A DNA stretch of 64,000 bases from Fen-549 sp050011315 (GTDB taxonomy: Bacteria; Actinomycetota; Thermoleophilia; Gaiellales; Gaiellaceae), in contig JBEKJI010000011.1 in the NCBI GenBank assembly GCA_050011315.1, forward strand, positions 52,520-116,519, written 5' to 3'. This document shows, in pieces, positions 60,825 to 64,000 of the stretch. Under the pieces are notes generated by a model. It saw nothing but the letters and a program-made list of their open reading frames with translations. It searched no databases and had not been told where the DNA came from. Positions within the stretch are counted from its first letter, which is position 1. Each line of letters begins with the position of its first letter. The translations under genes and the position numbers were made by a program.

Positions 60825-63551
60825 ATGTCAGAGAGCGCCGACAGCACGGCCACCGCCGAGGCGCAGCTTCCGTCCGAAGACGGGCAAAACGAACGAGCGC
60901 ACGCGAGAGAGCTGCTCTCCGGCCCGACCGACGTCATTCTCCGCGACGGGAGCACGGTAAGGCTTCGACCGCCGCTGGCAGAAGAGGTCGAGCCCGTCGT
61001 CCAGTTCCTGCGCAATCTCTCGCCCGAGAGCTACACACAGCGCTTCCACGGCTCGGCCAAGATCGATGCCTCGTTGCTCGAAGGGATGGTTGACTGCGAC
61101 TGGCTCGAGCAAGGTGCGTTGATCGCAACCCGTGCCGACGCTGAGGGCGAAGAGGTCGTCGCGCTCGGTAGCTACGACCGCCTGCGCCAGCGCGACCGGG
61201 CCGAGGTTTCCTTCGTCGTCGCTGACAAGCTTCAGGGCTGGGGCCTTGGGACTCAGGTCTTCAACCAGCTTGCCGCGCGCGCATCGGCGGTCGGCATCCG
61301 CAGTTTCGTCGCCCTGGTCAAAGCCGACAACATGAAGGCGCTCGAGATGCTAACCCTGAGCGGTTTTGCTCTCCGGCGCGAGCTCGACAGCGGCATCGTC
61401 GAGATGGAGATCTCGCTGCAGCCCACCGAGCACCTGCTCGAGTGGGTCGGCGCCAGAGACCATCAGGCCGTTGTGGCTTCGCTTCGTCCCTTCTTCCTGC
61501 CCCGCAGCGTGGCGGTCATCGGCGCCTCGGCGCGCGAGGGCTCGATCGGCGGCGAGCTGTTCCGCAACATCCTGGCGGCCAGTTTCACCGGCGTCGTTTA
61601 TCCCGTGAACTCGTCTGGGATCCCGGTCGGAGGCGTACGCGCCTACCGCTCGGTGAGCGAGATCGACGACCAGATCGACCTGGTGGTCGTGTGCACACCG
61701 GCGAAAGTCGTGCTCGACGTCGTCGAGGAGTCGCTGCGCGCCGGGATTCGCGCCATCGCCGTCATCTCCGCAGGTTTCGCAGAAGTGGGCGTCGACGGCC
61801 AGGATCTTCAGGACGAGCTTCTGGCTCTCGTGCGCATGCACGGCGGGCGCCTGCTGGGCCCGAACGTGCTCGGCATCACGGCCGCATCCTCCCGCCTCAA
61901 CGCCACCATCGGCTCGGGCGCGCCGACCTTCGGCAAGCTGGCGCTGTCCTCGCAGAGCGGCGCCCTCGGTGTGGCCCTGCTCGAGGCAGCGCGGGCTCGC
62001 GGCCTTGGGCTCTCCGCGTTCGTCTCGGTCGGCAATACGGCCGACGTCTCCTCCAACGACCTACTCGAGTGGTGGGAAGACGACGAGACGACCGACGTAG
62101 TGCTGCTGTACCTCGAATCGTTCGGTAACCCGAAGAAGTTCGCGCGCCTCGCCCGCCGGGTCGCGCGGCTGAAGCCGATCCTGGCCATGAAGAGCGGCCG
62201 CTCGAGCGCCGGCAGACGCGCGGCCAGCTCGCACACGGCGGCGCTCGCCAGCTCGGAGACGGCTACGGCGGCGCTTTTCCACCAGGCCGGCGTGATTCGC
62301 GCCGAGACCTTCGAGGAGCTGCTCGATACGGCTTCGCTCCTCGCCGGGCAGCCGCTCCCGGACGGAAACCGAGTCGCGATCGTGACCAACGCGGGCGGCC
62401 TCGCCGTTGTCTGTGCAGACGCCTGCGAGGCCGCGGGCCTGGCGCTGCCGGAGCTGACCGAGGAGAGTCAACAGCAGTTACGCAAGATCCTCGCTCCGGA
62501 GGCCACCCTCCGCAACCCGATCGACATGCTCGGAACCGCTCGCGCAGACGTGTTCGCGGAAGCGACACGGATAGCGCTCGCAGACCGCCGCATCGACGCT
62601 GTCATCGTCATGTCGATCCCCACCGTCGCCGTCACAACCGACGCGATCGTCCAGGCGATCGAGCGGGTACTGGCCGAGGACGCGCCGGCAAAGCCGATCG
62701 TTCCGGTCTTCGCCGGTAACCCCGACCGGGTCTTCGGCTCGCTCTCGGTCGCCTTCAGCTACCCCGAGACGGCTGCGCACGCGCTCGGGCACGCGGCGCG
62801 GCGCGGACAGTGGCTGCGCCGTCCCCTCGGCACGTTCCCCGAGCTCGACGGTATCGACATGCCCGCCGGAGCCGCGATCGTCGACAAGGCTATTGCCCGC
62901 GGCGATGACGGCTGGCTCCATGCGGACGAGATCGAGGGGCTGCTCGGCGCCTACGGCATCCCCTTCGTCAAGCAGCGGGTCGTCGTCAGTCTCGACGAGG
63001 CGCTAGCGATCGCGAAGGAGTTCGGCTACCCGCTCGTCGTCAAGGCGGCGGAGGCGGGGCTCCACAAGAGCGACAAGGGTTTGGTCGCGCTCGGCATCGG
63101 CGACGACGAAGAGCTCACCGAGACGGTGAAGAGAATCGGTCTCCCGGCTCTCCTGCAGCAACAGGTTGACGGCAAAGTCGAGCTGCTCGCCGGAGTCGTC
63201 GAGGACCCGCTGTTCGGGCCGCTGGTCGGGCTCGGACCGGGCGGTGTGCTCGCCGAGTTGATCGCCGATACCACCTACCGGATCGCGCCGATCACCACCC
63301 GTGACGCCGAGGAGCTCGTCTCCAGCGGTCGTACCAAGCGGCTGGTCGCCGGCTTCCGCGGCGCCCCGCCGGCCGACGAGGCGGCGCTGATCGACCTCAT
63401 GCTTCGCCTCTCCAAGCTCGCCATCGACCGGCCGGAGATCGCAGAGCTCGACCTCAACCCTCTGTTCGCGCTGCCCGAGGGCTACCTCCCCGTCGACGCT
63501 CGCATCCGCGTCGAGCCGGTACGGGAAAGTCCGCCACTCAAGGGCTGGTAA
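60825..63551 (+). CDS. GNAT acetyltransferase fused to ADP-forming acyl-CoA synthetase (Pat-like)
   Basis: The protein has 908 residues. An N-terminal GNAT domain (about 40-190, with VADKLQGWGLGTQVFNQLAARA as CoA loop) is followed by a CoA-binding domain (FFLPRSVAVIGASAREGSIG), a succinyl-CoA-ligase-like domain with SSHTAALAS His, and a C-terminal ATP-grasp (FGYPLVVKAAEAGLHKSDKGL). Pat/PatZ enzymes acetylate Acs; their usual order has the GNAT domain at the C-terminus, so this order is reversed. The leader (from about 60715) can form a hairpin with AGACGC/GCGTCT arms. GAGGAGCGAAAG precedes the ATG. Confidence 0.9.
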   Translation: MSESADSTATAEAQLPSEDGQNERAHARELLSGPTDVILRDGSTVRLRPPLAEEVEPVVQFLRNLSPESYTQRFHGSAKIDASLLEGMVDCDWLEQGALIATRADAEGEEVVALGSYDRLRQRDRAEVSFVVADKLQGWGLGTQVFNQLAARASAVGIRSFVALVKADNMKALEMLTLSGFALRRELDSGIVEMEISLQPTEHLLEWVGARDHQAVVASLRPFFLPRSVAVIGASAREGSIGGELFRNILAASFTGVVYPVNSSGIPVGGVRAYRSVSEIDDQIDLVVVCTPAKVVLDVVEESLRAGIRAIAVISAGFAEVGVDGQDLQDELLALVRMHGGRLLGPNVLGITAASSRLNATIGSGAPTFGKLALSSQSGALGVALLEAARARGLGLSAFVSVGNTADVSSNDLLEWWEDDETTDVVLLYLESFGNPKKFARLARRVARLKPILAMKSGRSSAGRRAASSHTAALASSETATAALFHQAGVIRAETFEELLDTASLLAGQPLPDGNRVAIVTNAGGLAVVCADACEAAGLALPELTEESQQQLRKILAPEATLRNPIDMLGTARADVFAEATRIALADRRIDAVIVMSIPTVAVTTDAIVQAIERVLAEDAPAKPIVPVFAGNPDRVFGSLSVAFSYPETAAHALGHAARRGQWLRRPLGTFPELDGIDMPAGAAIVDKAIARGDDGWLHADEIEGLLGAYGIPFVKQRVVVSLDEALAIAKEFGYPLVVKAAEAGLHKSDKGLVALGIGDDEELTETVKRIGLPALLQQQVDGKVELLAGVVEDPLFGPLVGLGPGGVLAELIADTTYRIAPITTRDAEELVSSGRTKRLVAGFRGAPPADEAALIDLMLRLSKLAIDRPEIAELDLNPLFALPEGYLPVDARIRVEPVRESPPLKGW

Positions 63552-63555
63552 TCGG

Positions 63556-63596
63556 CCGCCGAAAGTTCCCTCGCTCCGCGGGCGGACTTTCGGCGG
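63556..63596 (+). terminator. Hairpin after the Pat-like gene
   Basis: CCGCCGAAAGT (63556-63566) and ACTTTCGGCGG (63586-63596) are perfect inverted copies separated by 19 bases. There is no T run. It begins five bases after the stop codon. Confidence 0.55.
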
Positions 63597-64000
63597 AGCC
63601 ACCTCTGAGAACGAGTCACCGCGCCTGCGGCGCGTGTACCTCGTCTGCTCCTACTCGCGGGACGGACTCGCCGGGTTTGGTTTGCGGGGTCCGAGATGAG
63701 TTGGGGACGGGCGTTTATGAGCCGCAGCCGCACATGTCGGCTGCGGCGGAACCGCCGAGTATCTACTCGCTTGCGCGAGTGATCCTCAGTGAGAGTGGTT
63801 CGTAGCGTGGCGCCTTGAAGTACGCGGTCGCGCCTGTGGAGGAAGCGTCCCACTTTCGGCACGAACACCCCTTGACGCCCAACGGTGTCTGGAAGTCGCC
63901 TCAGAATGAGCAGGGACCCGCACTTTGGCGGCGAACGGTTCCCGCATGAGCGAAAAACAGAAGTCTCAAGCGACGTGCAAGCCACAAAGGGCCAAGCTCC
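63597..64000. other. Intergenic end of window with inverted repeats
   Basis: No gene is supported here. Two hairpins are seen: GCCGCAGCCG/CGGCTGCGGC (63721-63730, 63738-63747) and ACTCGC/GCGAGT (63764-63779). A minus-strand frame starting near 63985 runs across the end of the Pat-like gene and looks spurious. Confidence 0.5.

Noticed and set aside
63482..63985. Minus-strand frame of 167 codons at the window end
   Set aside because: It overlaps the end of the Pat-like gene in antisense, is Arg-rich and matches no family I know.

Overview
The window is high-GC bacterial chromosome. It looks like a deep-branching actinobacterium, most likely class Thermoleophilia (Solirubrobacterales or Gaiellales). 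The reasons are the GC-rich codon use, a SigR/RsrA-type ECF sigma and zinc anti-sigma pair, a SigE70-type sigma with a CU044_5270-like partner, a PAC2 protein, a DHA2 exporter, class E-like sortase features and many apparently leaderless genes (TANNNT six or seven bases before ATG or GTG). The taxonomic call is inference; there is no rRNA in the window. I see no prophage, CRISPR array or complete insertion sequence. Mobile or remnant material is limited to an RHS fragment, a three-copy inverted-end repeat, a broken tRNA copy and a collapsed cyd locus.

Layout. 1-8.3 kb: CAP-domain protein and sortase (divergent), two GH94 phosphorylases (the first a good cellobiose phosphorylase), a mutarotase-fold protein, a hydrolase and a phosphoribosyltransferase. 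9.1-15.4 kb: two overlapping ABC exporter half-genes behind two tandem GAAC-N4-GTTC boxes, an AlkA-like glycosylase, proC and an ArsR-like regulator. 15.6-21.5 kb: SF2 helicase, PAC2 protein, then an XRE-TPR regulator followed 16 bases later by a small secreted peptide gene that has its own strong ribosome binding site. Divergently from these lies a promoter-terminator unit that looks like a roughly 200-nt RNA. 21.5-35.3 kb: DHA2 exporter, NAD synthase, ClpS, a GGDEF/HD-GYP protein, M16 protease, amidohydrolase, lytic transglycosylase, HTH-TM-LytR_C protein, SigR/RsrA pair, cyclase and HtrA. 35.5-46.9 kb: large hybrid histidine kinase, aconitase, LysE exporter, TPP riboswitch with a CytX-like permease and PfkB kinase, PhzF and a Ycf48-like lipoprotein. 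47-57.3 kb: cyd scar, DUF1003 protein, AlkX/YcaQ-like glycosylase, SigE-family sigma operon, duplicated tRNA-Arg, SGNH hydrolase, F420/NADP-type oxidoreductase, a small XRE-membrane operon, dCMP deaminase, GltD, an exported protein and an aldo/keto reductase. 57.4-64 kb: tRNA-Met, RHS fragment, acetyl-CoA synthetase, and a GNAT/acyl-CoA synthetase fusion that probably acetylates it.

The most unusual locus is 19.37-21.37 kb. Receptor (HTH plus TPR), adjacent exported pro-peptide, upstream repeats and a divergent RNA together have the gene logic of an RRNPP-type peptide quorum-sensing system, which is classically a Firmicutes system. Other notable points are the dispersed 165-bp element with covarying inverted ends, always placed just after a stop codon; a consensus SigR promoter in front of sigR itself; an operator palindrome laid exactly over a leaderless promoter; a half tRNA joined to a perfect hairpin; and a cydA-cydD deletion fusion.
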